NCBI GenBank assembly: GCA_964389475.1
Contig: CAYMFD010000167.1
Location: forward strand, 1 to 5,680
Reading direction: 5' to 3'
From: CAYMFD01 sp964389475
GTDB lineage: Bacteria > Bacteroidota > Bacteroidia > Chitinophagales > Saprospiraceae
DNA: 5,680 nt
The first letter of the stretch is position 1; the number at the start of each line of letters is the position of its first letter. Below the pieces are notes generated by a model. It was not told the origin of the DNA. It worked only from the letters and a program-made list of their open reading frames with translations, and ran no database searches. Below are positions 1-5,680 of this stretch, in pieces. The position numbers were made by a program, and so were the translations under genes.

Positions 1-3000
1 GATTATAACTAACTGTTATTCCTTTGTTGGGGTCGATCGTCATGTTGCCACCATTATCATAATTGTAGGTGGCCGCCATATCTCGCTGAGAGAACCCATC
101 TTGATTACCAACATCACTGCAGTTGCCATAGACGGTAGTGCCACCTAGTCCGCAATTAGCCTTGATGTATAGAGAATCCTGGACTAAAAGCTCGGTGCCT
201 GCATATAGATCTACTACACTACGGCAATCGATGGTTGTATTTGTGGCGATAATGCGTTCCGCATTAAATACCAAGTTGTCATCGATATGGTCTGGCAAGG
301 TTACCTCAGGTGGACAATCAGAATTATCCATGACTTGGCTGATTTGGTTGTTACCACTATTGAGCACATAGTCCATGCTGTCAATTGTGATGGCTTCGTA
401 ACACCCATTTACTGACCGTTCGATTGATCGTTGTTTTCTGTCAAGTGATTTGATATTACCGCGCTTATCATAGCTATATGCAGTACGGTAGAAGTTAGAA
501 TTAGTAAACGAAAAGACATCTCTCTGACCATACTGAGCCGCCTTCAGTCTGCTGTAAGCATCATAAGAGAAGCCATATCCTTTAGCTTGCTTGTCAGGAG
601 TTTGCCACTCTATAGAGGTAATATTACCATCACGATAAACGTCGGTACTGAGTGCAGCATAGGCCGTATCGTAATTGAGTTTTAGATAGAAAAGGTCGTC
701 ACTGGGTGGTGCGAGCCTGCTACCTCCTTGACCTTCGCAAGGTCTATCAGATATTGCAGGGCCAATAGGTGCATTGATAGCCGTGAGCCACTGCTGATCA
801 TTGTAAGTATATCGTAGGCTAGTGAGAGTCGTGCCAGTACCACCAAGGTCTAGTTGTGTCAGTAAATCTTTTTCATTGTAGGATTTGCTACAGAGCAGCT
901 CTAGTGGTTCACCATTGATCTGTCGATAGTGCTCCATCGACCTTCCTATATGGTCGTACGTCATACTGTCATAGACCATGTAGTTCACTCCTGCGATGGT
1001 TATGGTACGATTGACGCTGATGACGTTATCTGCATTGTCGTAACTCATTTGAGCCACCTCAGCAGTGGCAGAAGGATCAAGGTGATGGCTCGACTCTACC
1101 ATTGTGATGCGGCCACAGTCGTCATAGCTATATACACTTTCTATCCAGTCAGTATTAGTCACGGCATCTTCAAGTACTTTGATACGCTGTTTTCTCAATC
1201 GACCTATGTACTGGTCACCAGTTATGGTACTTGAACCATCGAATCCATCGTAGAAATATTCCTCAAGTACCTCATCGATAGTTGGATTATTACTTGATGG
1301 ACTATTGTTACTGTAGCCTCTCTGTTGAGGTCTTCCATAATCATCGTATTGGGTGACCAACCATCTTCCTTGGCTTTGGAGCACAGGGTTGCGTACGCTA
1401 GAGAGAAGCTCCCGATCATTATAGCCGTATCGACTAATGGTACAGTCAGGATCGTCTTTCCATATGAGTTGATCATCACCGCTATAGCACTTCTTGTAGA
1501 TCAGGTCATCGTCAGCAATAGTTGCATCTGGCGGGATGACTTTCGATACTCTTAGCTTGTCATCGTAGATCGTGTATGTATCAAGTCTGCTTGAAGGCGA
1601 ATCCGCTGCATCAGTCTGGCGACTAAGGACGACCAGTCCTAGCTTATCGGTGAAGACGATGGTCTGATCCCCATCAGGATCGATAATGACCTCCTTGTAT
1701 AATTCACCTACACTATATCCATTGACAGCATCTGAGGCAGTATTAGTGGTATAGACCAGCTCAGAATCATACCAGCTCGGTGGTGTCATATTTTCGACTC
1801 TCGACGTTGGGTCATCGTGGTAAGTTATGGACGTAGCTGGTACGCTACCGAACCCACTAGAGAATACTCCATTGGTGGTACTAGCAAAGGGCTGGGTTTC
1901 AGAAATGGCTCGACCAAGGTTATCATAGGTGGTATGCAATATGATATCGTCCAGTTGGTTTGGAGCTTGTTTCTGTCTCACTTGCTGCTGCAGTCGATCT
2001 ATCCCATCATAATAGCTATAGCCACTAACTGACGACAGATCCGACCCTGCGATGGGTGGATAGTCTGTTGTTGTTTTGATAAAGGATCGTTCATTGCTTC
2101 CCCCTACACCACTCACGGGGTTAGCATCAGCATAGTGATAATCTGTCGTATTAACTACTCCTCTGCAATCGTCCGTAGCTGTTCGGAGCCTGAGTAAGTC
2201 GTCGTAGACAAAAGACGTGGAAGTGCCATCGTATTTGTTGATCGATTCCAGTAGGTCATGACTGCTGTCGTAGTCATACGTGGTGGTAAAGGCATTAAAC
2301 GTAAGACTACTCGGTTTCCCTGTATTGTTGTAAGCAATGACGTGATCATATGACCATCCATCTTGGTTGATGATGGTAGGTAGTCCTTCATCGACGTCGT
2401 ATTGCCTGTATTCCATCGACTTTTTCCATCCCAGATTATCTATCGTACCTAGCACGGGTATCCACGTTACCTCGTTCCTTTCCTTGACCGCTGGATGGAT
2501 GACACCACCTGCTGTCGAGCTTGGTGAGAGCATATCACCAGTGCTACTGTCCATGTATGCATACCGGGTTCGCTGTCCGTCAACCACAACACCGTCTACC
2601 TGCTTTATTGTTTGCCAGGCAGGTAAAACTCTATTTTGGCTGATAAGGTCTGTCTCTATAGCAGTATTGGGGAAATACTCATATCCATACATGTACTGGG
2701 TACGATGAACCTTGCCATCACTGTTGATTACCTCTTGGGCAGTCATCTGGGTGTAGTCAGGGAGATCGTTATATTCGAAAGTCTGAGTAGTGGTGACCCC
2801 ATCTCTAAAAGTCATGGCAACCGTAGGATAGACAAAGCTATTGGGGGTGGTATAGGTTACGACAGTATCAACGATAGCATTACATATGCCATACCGATCT
2901 AATAATTGGTAGGGATTTGCGGGTCCATTATCTACTTTTGTATAGGTCGTCTCTTGACTAGTGATCAGTTGATCACTTTGATTGTAGACATTTACTTCAA

Positions 3001-5461
3001 TACTTCGTCCTGCTATAGGATCAATAAAGTACTCCTCACGTGCTGGAAATGACCGCGTGTATGAAGCGGCATGATTCGTGTCTACGCTGTATAGGTACTC
3101 TCTATAGCCGTTGTTATCGACTATTGTTTCTACGACTCTCGAATACCCAATGTGTGATCCCTGGACGGAAGCAAGTGGGAATGTATTACCAGAAGTGAAT
3201 CGGTAACTAACATCAGTACACGTAGGATTATTAGGATCTGAATTAAGCGTGATAGCAGCTCCACCAGGCAACTCGGCAAAGTAGGTGGGCAATGATATTA
3301 GTTCACCACTTGATGCTGATGTTGAGGGATTGTCGGTATATGTGTAAGATCGCTCCACAGGTAGTCCATCGCCTGGGTCATCTATGACTGACTTCACCCG
3401 CAATCCACCAATAGACATATTAGTCATGATGTCGTTAGTAACCTTTTCTCGTAGCTGCAATTGCATGAACAAGCGACGTGCTGGATCAGCATTTAGCTGA
3501 AACTGTAATCCATTTGGGCCTTGTGCTGGAAATGAGTCCTGTGGCAAGACTTGAAATACATTATAGTTGTTGCTAGCGTCTAGTGTCAAAAAATCAAATG
3601 GGTTGAGTCCACTTGCTGAATTAGTAAATATACCCACAGATATGTTACTTCCTTGGAACGGATCATTAGGAGTTCTGATACCAGTCACTGCTAGCTCGTA
3701 TTCGATATTGGGGGCATTCGACAAATTATAAAAGGCAGATGTTAGAGTCTCGCCATTGCAGCAAGTGTCGCAGCTGCTAGGCGGAAAGGGATTACTGCAA
3801 TTCGCATTCATTAGTTGAACAGGGTGGGGACTAGTGAACGTGGTTTGGATGCTTTGTCCGTAGTAATTATGCCCCTCGTAATCAATTGTTCTCAGCCCAC
3901 CACTGGGATAGCGGATTGACTTTAGCATCATTTTTTTTGTAATATCAGCATCAGGTGACCTATCAGCCAGACCATCGTTATCAGTAACATCTATAATTGG
4001 TGCGGTTGTGGATGTTTCTCCGATCTTTATCCTAGGCAAAAGGGTCGCATTAGTTGTTAGTCCATTTGGATATCCATGATGATCAACTGCATACGTAAGT
4101 CGGCGTTGGATTATATCATCGTAGTAATCAAAACCGTAGCCAAAGTGATCTTTACTGACACTGCGCCTGGTTATACTATCGAGACGTAGACGTCGCATAT
4201 CGCTGTAGTACGTGCCACATCCATCTGATTGAGTAGTAAGCCCTAGAGTTTCAGTAAATCCATCAGCAGTCGAGCAGAAGTAGTCTTGATGAAAGTCGTA
4301 TTCATTGAGATACATACCATTCGCCGATTTAATTACCATTTTATCACACGCTGTTGCATCAACCACTTTACTAGAAGGAATCCCAACGACGTATCTGGGG
4401 TGAAGACCAGTAGTTACGTGGCTGTCAAGGTCCTTTCTGAAAGTGCTTTCATACTCGAACTCTACTCGTCGATCATCGGTAACCACCGCTGTTATCCGGG
4501 GTGTAAGAGCTTCAGTGGCTAGTACAGGGTTTAACTGATCAAAATTTCCTCCAGTTGTGTTAACGATGTTCATACCATCATCGGCAATGTGTACTAGTGC
4601 CGAGGTTCCAAGGTTTCGGTAGCTGTAGGCTTCGTATTCATCATACTCAAACACTATCACTGAGGTCCCGTCATAACTTTCTATTTTGACAAGATACCAA
4701 CTATCCACTAATGGATTAGTACGTCCAGGAGTTCCAGGCATGTTCTTGGGTTGCACGTAATGATTGGCAAAGGAAACTGCATCATCACTTATGCCATCTG
4801 TAGCGCTATCGTCACCGAAGTAGTACTTGGTGCCATCAGGTGTTGTTATCTTCCACAGGACCTTATTGAAGCTGTAATTGGTAGAAACAGGTTCAATCTT
4901 CAGATCTGTTTGATCACGTTGTACTATCTCTAGATTGGTGTTGAAAGAAAAGCTACCAGCGTAATCACCAAAGTTATAGAAGTAGATATCGCTTTCTATA
5001 TCATAGGTACCGTCTAGTATTCTATCACGATCTAGTCCATTCTGAAACCATATTGGGTTGATTGGATCTACCAAAAACCCTGATTGCTGACCTTCAAAGA
5101 GCTTTTCATCTGGAGCACCTCTGATAGACCGTGTTATGGTGCCACCCACATTCAGGTTCCACCCAAGACCTATTAAGGAGGCAATTTCACTAGCCTTTAT
5201 CCCGGAGCCATGATATCTTAGACTGATAGTATGGCTTAGCCTATTGTCTTTCACCTCATACAACGGGATTACTTGAGAAGCAGCACCTGTGTAGTGATTC
5301 ACACTTACCTCCGCGTATTGAGCAAAGGAGGCGGCCGTAGGAGTCGGAGGTAAGTAGGTTTCCAAGCCATTATCATACTGGGCACCTAAATTGTTGTATA
5401 AACAACAAACCAACAATAAAACTACAATCGTTGTACCTGAATACTTTTTGCGAAAAGTCAT
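1..5461 (-). CDS. Secreted RHS/YD-repeat protein, Bacteroidota type, C-terminus beyond window
   Basis: I translated this frame from the ATG at 5461 to the window edge: 1820 codons without a stop, plus one base of the next codon. An in-frame TAG three codons upstream (5468-5470) makes this ATG the only sensible start. The order is: signal peptide (1-27), conserved N-terminal module (about 38-119) with G98-L-G-W-N-L-N-x-G-G, a beta-rich section (158-275) with FYNFG, YYFG and WYL motifs, a Cys-cluster section (518-689) bounded by YPSGG and GGLRV, then YD repeats from about 1062 on. RHS proteins fold their YD repeats into a hollow beta shell that typically encloses a variable C-terminal domain; in Bacteroidota many are exported. 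The last visible motif (Y1801-D-N-G-G-N-M) normally precedes the RHS core end, so the hypervariable tip lies beyond the edge. Its role (toxin, adhesin or glycan-related) therefore cannot be told. At about 200 kDa it is already large. Family assignment is strong; function is inference. Confidence 0.93.
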   Translation of the reverse strand, partial: MTFRKKYSGTTIVVLLLVCCLYNNLGAQYDNGLETYLPPTPTAASFAQYAEVSVNHYTGAASQVIPLYEVKDNRLSHTISLRYHGSGIKASEIASLIGLGWNLNVGGTITRSIRGAPDEKLFEGQQSGFLVDPINPIWFQNGLDRDRILDGTYDIESDIYFYNFGDYAGSFSFNTNLEIVQRDQTDLKIEPVSTNYSFNKVLWKITTPDGTKYYFGDDSATDGISDDAVSFANHYVQPKNMPGTPGRTNPLVDSWYLVKIESYDGTSVIVFEYDEYEAYSYRNLGTSALVHIADDGMNIVNTTGGNFDQLNPVLATEALTPRITAVVTDDRRVEFEYESTFRKDLDSHVTTGLHPRYVVGIPSSKVVDATACDKMVIKSANGMYLNEYDFHQDYFCSTADGFTETLGLTTQSDGCGTYYSDMRRLRLDSITRRSVSKDHFGYGFDYYDDIIQRRLTYAVDHHGYPNGLTTNATLLPRIKIGETSTTAPIIDVTDNDGLADRSPDADITKKMMLKSIRYPSGGLRTIDYEGHNYYGQSIQTTFTSPHPVQLMNANCSNPFPPSSCDTCCNGETLTSAFYNLSNAPNIEYELAVTGIRTPNDPFQGSNISVGIFTNSASGLNPFDFLTLDASNNYNVFQVLPQDSFPAQGPNGLQFQLNADPARRLFMQLQLREKVTNDIMTNMSIGGLRVKSVIDDPGDGLPVERSYTYTDNPSTSASSGELISLPTYFAELPGGAAITLNSDPNNPTCTDVSYRFTSGNTFPLASVQGSHIGYSRVVETIVDNNGYREYLYSVDTNHAASYTRSFPAREEYFIDPIAGRSIEVNVYNQSDQLITSQETTYTKVDNGPANPYQLLDRYGICNAIVDTVVTYTTPNSFVYPTVAMTFRDGVTTTQTFEYNDLPDYTQMTAQEVINSDGKVHRTQYMYGYEYFPNTAIETDLISQNRVLPAWQTIKQVDGVVVDGQRTRYAYMDSSTGDMLSPSSTAGGVIHPAVKERNEVTWIPVLGTIDNLGWKKSMEYRQYDVDEGLPTIINQDGWSYDHVIAYNNTGKPSSLTFNAFTTTYDYDSSHDLLESINKYDGTSTSFVYDDLLRLRTATDDCRGVVNTTDYHYADANPVSGVGGSNERSFIKTTTDYPPIAGSDLSSVSGYSYYDGIDRLQQQVRQKQAPNQLDDIILHTTYDNLGRAISETQPFASTTNGVFSSGFGSVPATSITYHDDPTSRVENMTPPSWYDSELVYTTNTASDAVNGYSVGELYKEVIIDPDGDQTIVFTDKLGLVVLSRQTDAADSPSSRLDTYTIYDDKLRVSKVIPPDATIADDDLIYKKCYSGDDQLIWKDDPDCTISRYGYNDRELLSSVRNPVLQSQGRWLVTQYDDYGRPQQRGYSNNSPSSNNPTIDEVLEEYFYDGFDGSSTITGDQYIGRLRKQRIKVLEDAVTNTDWIESVYSYDDCGRITMVESSHHLDPSATAEVAQMSYDNADNVISVNRTITIAGVNYMVYDSMTYDHIGRSMEHYRQINGEPLELLCSKSYNEKDLLTQLDLGGTGTTLTSLRYTYNDQQWLTAINAPIGPAISDRPCEGQGGSRLAPPSDDLFYLKLNYDTAYAALSTDVYRDGNITSIEWQTPDKQAKGYGFSYDAYSRLKAAQYGQRDVFSFTNSNFYRTAYSYDKRGNIKSLDRKQRSIERSVNGCYEAITIDSMDYVLNSGNNQISQVMDNSDCPPEVTLPDHIDDNLVFNAERIIATNTTIDCRSVVDLYAGTELLVQDSLYIKANCGLGGTTVYGNCSDVGNQDGFSQRDMAATYNYDNGGNMTIDPNKGITVSYN
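2..2278 (-). repeat. Degenerate YD-repeat (RHS shell) region
   Basis: Residues about 1062-1820 carry many copies of the pattern YD-x2-GR-hydrophobic with roughly 20-70 residue spacing. Positions confirmed codon by codon include Y1062, Y1086 (YDDLLRLR), Y1179 (YDNLGR), Y1299 (YDDKLR), Y1372 (YDDYGRP), Y1446 (YDDCGRI), Y1502 (YDHIGR), Y1633 (YDAYSRL) and Y1801 (YDNGGNM). A DPDGDQTIVFTDKLG stretch (1261-1275) is another family hallmark. Several copies have lost the Gly or Arg, as is usual for old repeats. On the plus strand the repeat shows as recurring tcatcgta-like octamers. The repeats continue past the left edge. Confidence 0.88.
95..319 (-). other. Cys-bearing insert within the YD-repeat shell
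   Basis: Residues about 1715-1789 fall between LNSGNNQISQVMD (1700-1712) and the YNYDNGGNM repeat (1799-1807). They contain no YD pattern. Instead there are C1716, C1746, C1770 and C1781, with short beta-like strands (LVFNAERIIAT, VVDLYAGTELLV, DSLYIKA). The A-E-x-I-I ... Y-A-G-T-x-L layout recalls the small beta-stack segments with an AG-x2-I-x-L core found in other secreted Bacteroidota proteins. That likeness is by eye only. It could be a surface-exposed domain looped out of the shell. Confidence 0.45.
3395..3910 (-). other. Section between YPSGG and GGLRV motifs, with a cysteine cluster
   Basis: It opens with YPSGGLRTIDYEGHNYYG (from Y518) and closes with SIGGLRVKSVID (G685-G686-L-R-V689). 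Both borders are family landmarks where the protein returns to the shared scaffold. Between them are C555, C564, C567 and C568 (a C-x8-C-x2-CC group), then alternating hydrophobic strands with NLSNAPNIEYEL and an FDFLTLD segment. The inner part looks like a beta-sandwich-like insert. The cysteines could form disulfides after export or bind a metal; the sequence does not decide between these. Confidence 0.5.
3944..3991 (-). other. Asp-rich loop, possible calcium site
   Basis: Residues 491-506 read D-V-T-D-N-D-G-L-A-D-R-S-P-D-A-D. The core D494-N-D-G-L-A-D500 resembles the short Asp/Gly calcium loops seen in thrombospondin type-3-like and other extracellular bacterial repeats. It sits in a linker just before a Lys-Lys-Met-Met stretch and the YPSGG motif. 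There is one copy only and the spacing does not fit a full EF-hand or dockerin loop, so calcium binding is a suggestion. Confidence 0.3.
4637..4990 (-). other. Beta-rich section with FYNFG, YYFG and WYL motifs
   Basis: Residues 158-275 contain DIYFYNFGDYAGSF (158-171), WKITTPDGTKYYFG (203-216) and DSWYLVKIESYDG (253-265), followed by alternating hydrophobic and acidic residues (VIVFEYDEY). In Bacteroidota RHS proteins these three motifs appear in this order and spacing after the N-terminal module. The text reads like antiparallel beta strands joined by Gly/Asp turns. No catalytic motif is visible, and a structural role in the shell is the simplest reading. Confidence 0.75.
5105..5350 (-). other. 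Conserved N-terminal module of Bacteroidota RHS proteins
   Basis: Residues 38-119 carry the family's opening signature in order: PPTPTAASFAQY (38-49), a VNHYTG segment (54-59), a IPLYEV strand (65-70), ISLRYHGSGIKASEIAS (79-95), then GLGWNLNVGG (98-107) and TRSIRG (110-115). Bacteroidota RHS proteins usually begin this way just after the signal peptide, in a region resembling the SpvB/TcdB-type N-terminus of toxin-shell proteins. All expected glycines and W101 are present, so this end looks intact rather than decayed. Confidence 0.85.
5381..5461 (-). other. Signal peptide of the RHS protein
   Basis: Residues 1-27 show a basic start (R4, K5, K6), a hydrophobic core (I12 to L21, rich in V and L) and a polar end closing in L25-G26-A27 before Q28. 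This fits signal peptidase I cleavage after A27 and export by Sec. Two cysteines (C19, C20) lie in the core, but the residues just before them are V and C, which does not make a good lipobox. A soluble or surface-released protein is therefore favoured over a lipoprotein. Confidence 0.8.
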
Positions 5462-5463
5462 TA

Positions 5464-5604
5464 CTACCTATCTGAGTCTATCTTAAAGATACAGTTTAGG
5501 TTACGATTTCCACATGATTTGGAGGTTTTTGTATCTATTTGGATCACCTCCTCCCTGCGGTCGTCAATTCCTATCTCAGCTACAGCTTCCAGTTCGTGCC
5601 TCAC
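5464..5604 (-). CDS. Possible 46-residue small protein between the upstream frame and the RHS gene
   Basis: A GTG at 5602-5604 overlaps the preceding TGA as GTGA, an arrangement typical of translationally coupled genes. The frame runs 46 codons to TAG 5464-5466, two bases before the RHS ATG. The product is charged in its first half (RHELEAVAEIGIDDRREEV) and has two cysteines later (C31, C38). The stretch AVAEIGID faintly recalls a helix of low-molecular-weight phosphatase/arsenate reductase proteins, but no catalytic loop is present. The start is a GTG with no ribosome binding site of note. It may be a chance frame. Confidence 0.22.
   Translation of the reverse strand: MRHELEAVAEIGIDDRREEVIQIDTKTSKSCGNRNLNCIFKIDSDR
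5479..5491 (-). promoter_or_regulatory. 13-base palindrome with a weak Bacteroidota -7-like box before the RHS start
   Basis: TATCTT-A-AAGATA is a perfect inverted repeat around a single central base, located 18-30 bases before the RHS ATG. Read on the minus strand its left part gives TATCTTTA, which matches the Bacteroidota -7 consensus TAnnTTTG at all but the last base. No clear -33 TTTG box was found at the right distance. It could be a small operator, a promoter element, or chance in AT-rich DNA. Confidence 0.22.
5521..5551. repeat. Inverted repeat GGAGGT / ACCTCC
   Basis: GGAGGT at 5521-5526 pairs with ACCTCC at 5546-5551 across a 19-base AT-rich loop. In minus-strand RNA the pair would fold a strong Shine-Dalgarno-like sequence (AGGAGGTGATCCA) against a downstream ACCTCC. 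Six base pairs with a large loop is a modest hairpin. No T-run follows it in a position that would make it a terminator. Confidence 0.3.
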
Positions 5605-5680
5605 ATTTCAGCTTTCGCGTCGCTGTACAGCGGCGTTCGTCTGTCGGTTGCTACATCTACTGCGCCAGTCGTGATCAGCC
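5601..5680 (-). CDS. Possible 3' end of an upstream gene (partial)
   Basis: A minus-strand frame enters from the right edge and stops at TGA 5601-5603, giving 25 complete codons that end in TPLYSDAKAEM. Composition is plausible for a soluble protein (mixed Asp, Ala, Thr, Arg), but no family is recognised and plus-strand frames across the same bases are also open. If real, it would be the gene upstream of the RHS gene on the same strand. The evidence is only an open frame and a tidy junction with the next small frame. Confidence 0.25.
   Translation of the reverse strand, partial: LITTGAVDVATDRRTPLYSDAKAEM
5621..5632. repeat. 12-base perfect palindrome CGCTGTACAGCG
   Basis: The twelve bases are self-complementary with no spacer, and flanking bases do not extend the match. 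It lies in the GC-richer outer part of the upstream region, inside the possible partial upstream gene. A perfect palindrome of this length can be a dimeric regulator site or a restriction-type site, or can arise by chance within coding DNA. Nothing else nearby supports a specific role. Confidence 0.3.

Larger units (their letters stand above)
5462..5680. other. Upstream region with no confident gene
   Basis: These 219 bases lie before the RHS start. The inner part (about 5462-5540) is AT-rich like a promoter or leader. The outer part (about 5550-5680) is visibly richer in G and C, and is open in all three plus frames over most of its length and in two minus frames. It may hold the end of a neighbouring gene, but the frames conflict and none shows a recognisable family. 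Before the RHS ATG there is only a weak AGG, as expected in Bacteroidota, which rarely depend on Shine-Dalgarno pairing. Confidence 0.6.

Noticed and set aside
929..1234. Plus-strand open frame of 101 codons
   Set aside because: It is antisense to well-defined YD repeats (YDHIGR and YDDCGRI on the minus strand), so it is a shadow.
1222..1479. Minus-strand open frame of 85 codons in another phase
   Set aside because: It overlaps the RHS frame on the same strand in a different phase. The RHS frame carries recognisable repeats throughout this interval.
1100..2300. Recurring tcatcgta/tcgtcgta octamers as a CRISPR or DNA repeat array
   Set aside because: Spacing is irregular and the octamers are simply the complement of Tyr-Asp codons in the protein repeats.
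2367..2708. Plus-strand open frame of 113 codons inside the RHS gene
   Set aside because: It lies wholly antisense to the continuous minus-strand RHS frame, has no recognisable family, and its residues reflect the complement of YD-repeat codons.
3931..3938. Frameshift mutation at the A8 run
   Set aside because: The frame stays open and keeps family motifs (YPSGG soon after the run), so the gene is intact here.
5399..5407. Lipoprotein lipobox at the double cysteine C19-C20
   Set aside because: The residue before C19 is Val and before C20 is Cys, whereas a lipobox needs Gly, Ala or Ser. A signal peptidase I site follows at LGA27.
5540..5552. End of a 16S rRNA gene
   Set aside because: Only 13 bases match. 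The conserved bases that should precede them (the GTAACAAGGTAGCC and GTGCGGC stretches) are absent, so no rRNA gene is present.
5514..5680. Plus-strand frame from ATG 5514 open to the right edge (MIWRFLYLFG...)
   Set aside because: The product is rich in Ser, Arg and Gln with no recognisable domain. The other plus frames are also open here, and there is no ribosome binding site. It is more likely antisense to a minus-strand frame, though the edge prevents certainty.

Overview
The window is dominated by one very long minus-strand reading frame. It opens at an ATG at 5461 and stays open through 1820 codons to the left edge, so its 3' end lies outside the window. The encoded protein is a secreted RHS/YD-repeat protein of the type common in Bacteroidota. 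It has an N-terminal signal peptide, then a conserved entry motif (a PTP-A-S/F-x-Y stretch, a YTG segment and an IASLIGLGWNLNVGGTITRS-like core), a long beta-rich middle, and about 760 residues of degenerate YD repeats. The last visible residues (NYDNGGNMTIDPNKG) match the part of the family that normally comes shortly before the RHS-core end and the variable C-terminal tip. The tip, which would show whether this is a toxin, adhesin or other effector, is not in the window.

The organism is most likely a Bacteroidota member, perhaps Saprospiraceae- or Flavobacteriia-like. This rests on the family architecture, the moderately AT-leaning codon use and the lack of a usable Shine-Dalgarno sequence before the start. 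It is inference from protein style, not from a marker gene.

Layout, read in gene direction from right to left: 5680-5462 is a 219-base upstream region, visibly richer in GC at its outer end. It holds two small overlapping minus-strand frames joined by a GTGA stop/start, a 13-base identity to the 16S rRNA 3' tail, and short palindromes. The RHS gene then fills 5461-1: signal peptide (5461-5381), conserved N-terminal module (about 5350-5105), a beta-rich section with WYL and YYFG motifs (about 4990-4637), an Asp-rich loop (3991-3944), a Cys-cluster section ending in a GGLRV motif (3910-3395), and YD repeats from about 2278 to the edge. A Cys-bearing insert interrupts the repeats at 319-95.

Every plus-strand open frame between 1 and 5461 is best read as a shadow of this gene. 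I see no RNA gene, insertion sequence or CRISPR array. The clearest points for follow-up are the unseen C-terminus, the insert within the repeat shell, and the structured upstream region.
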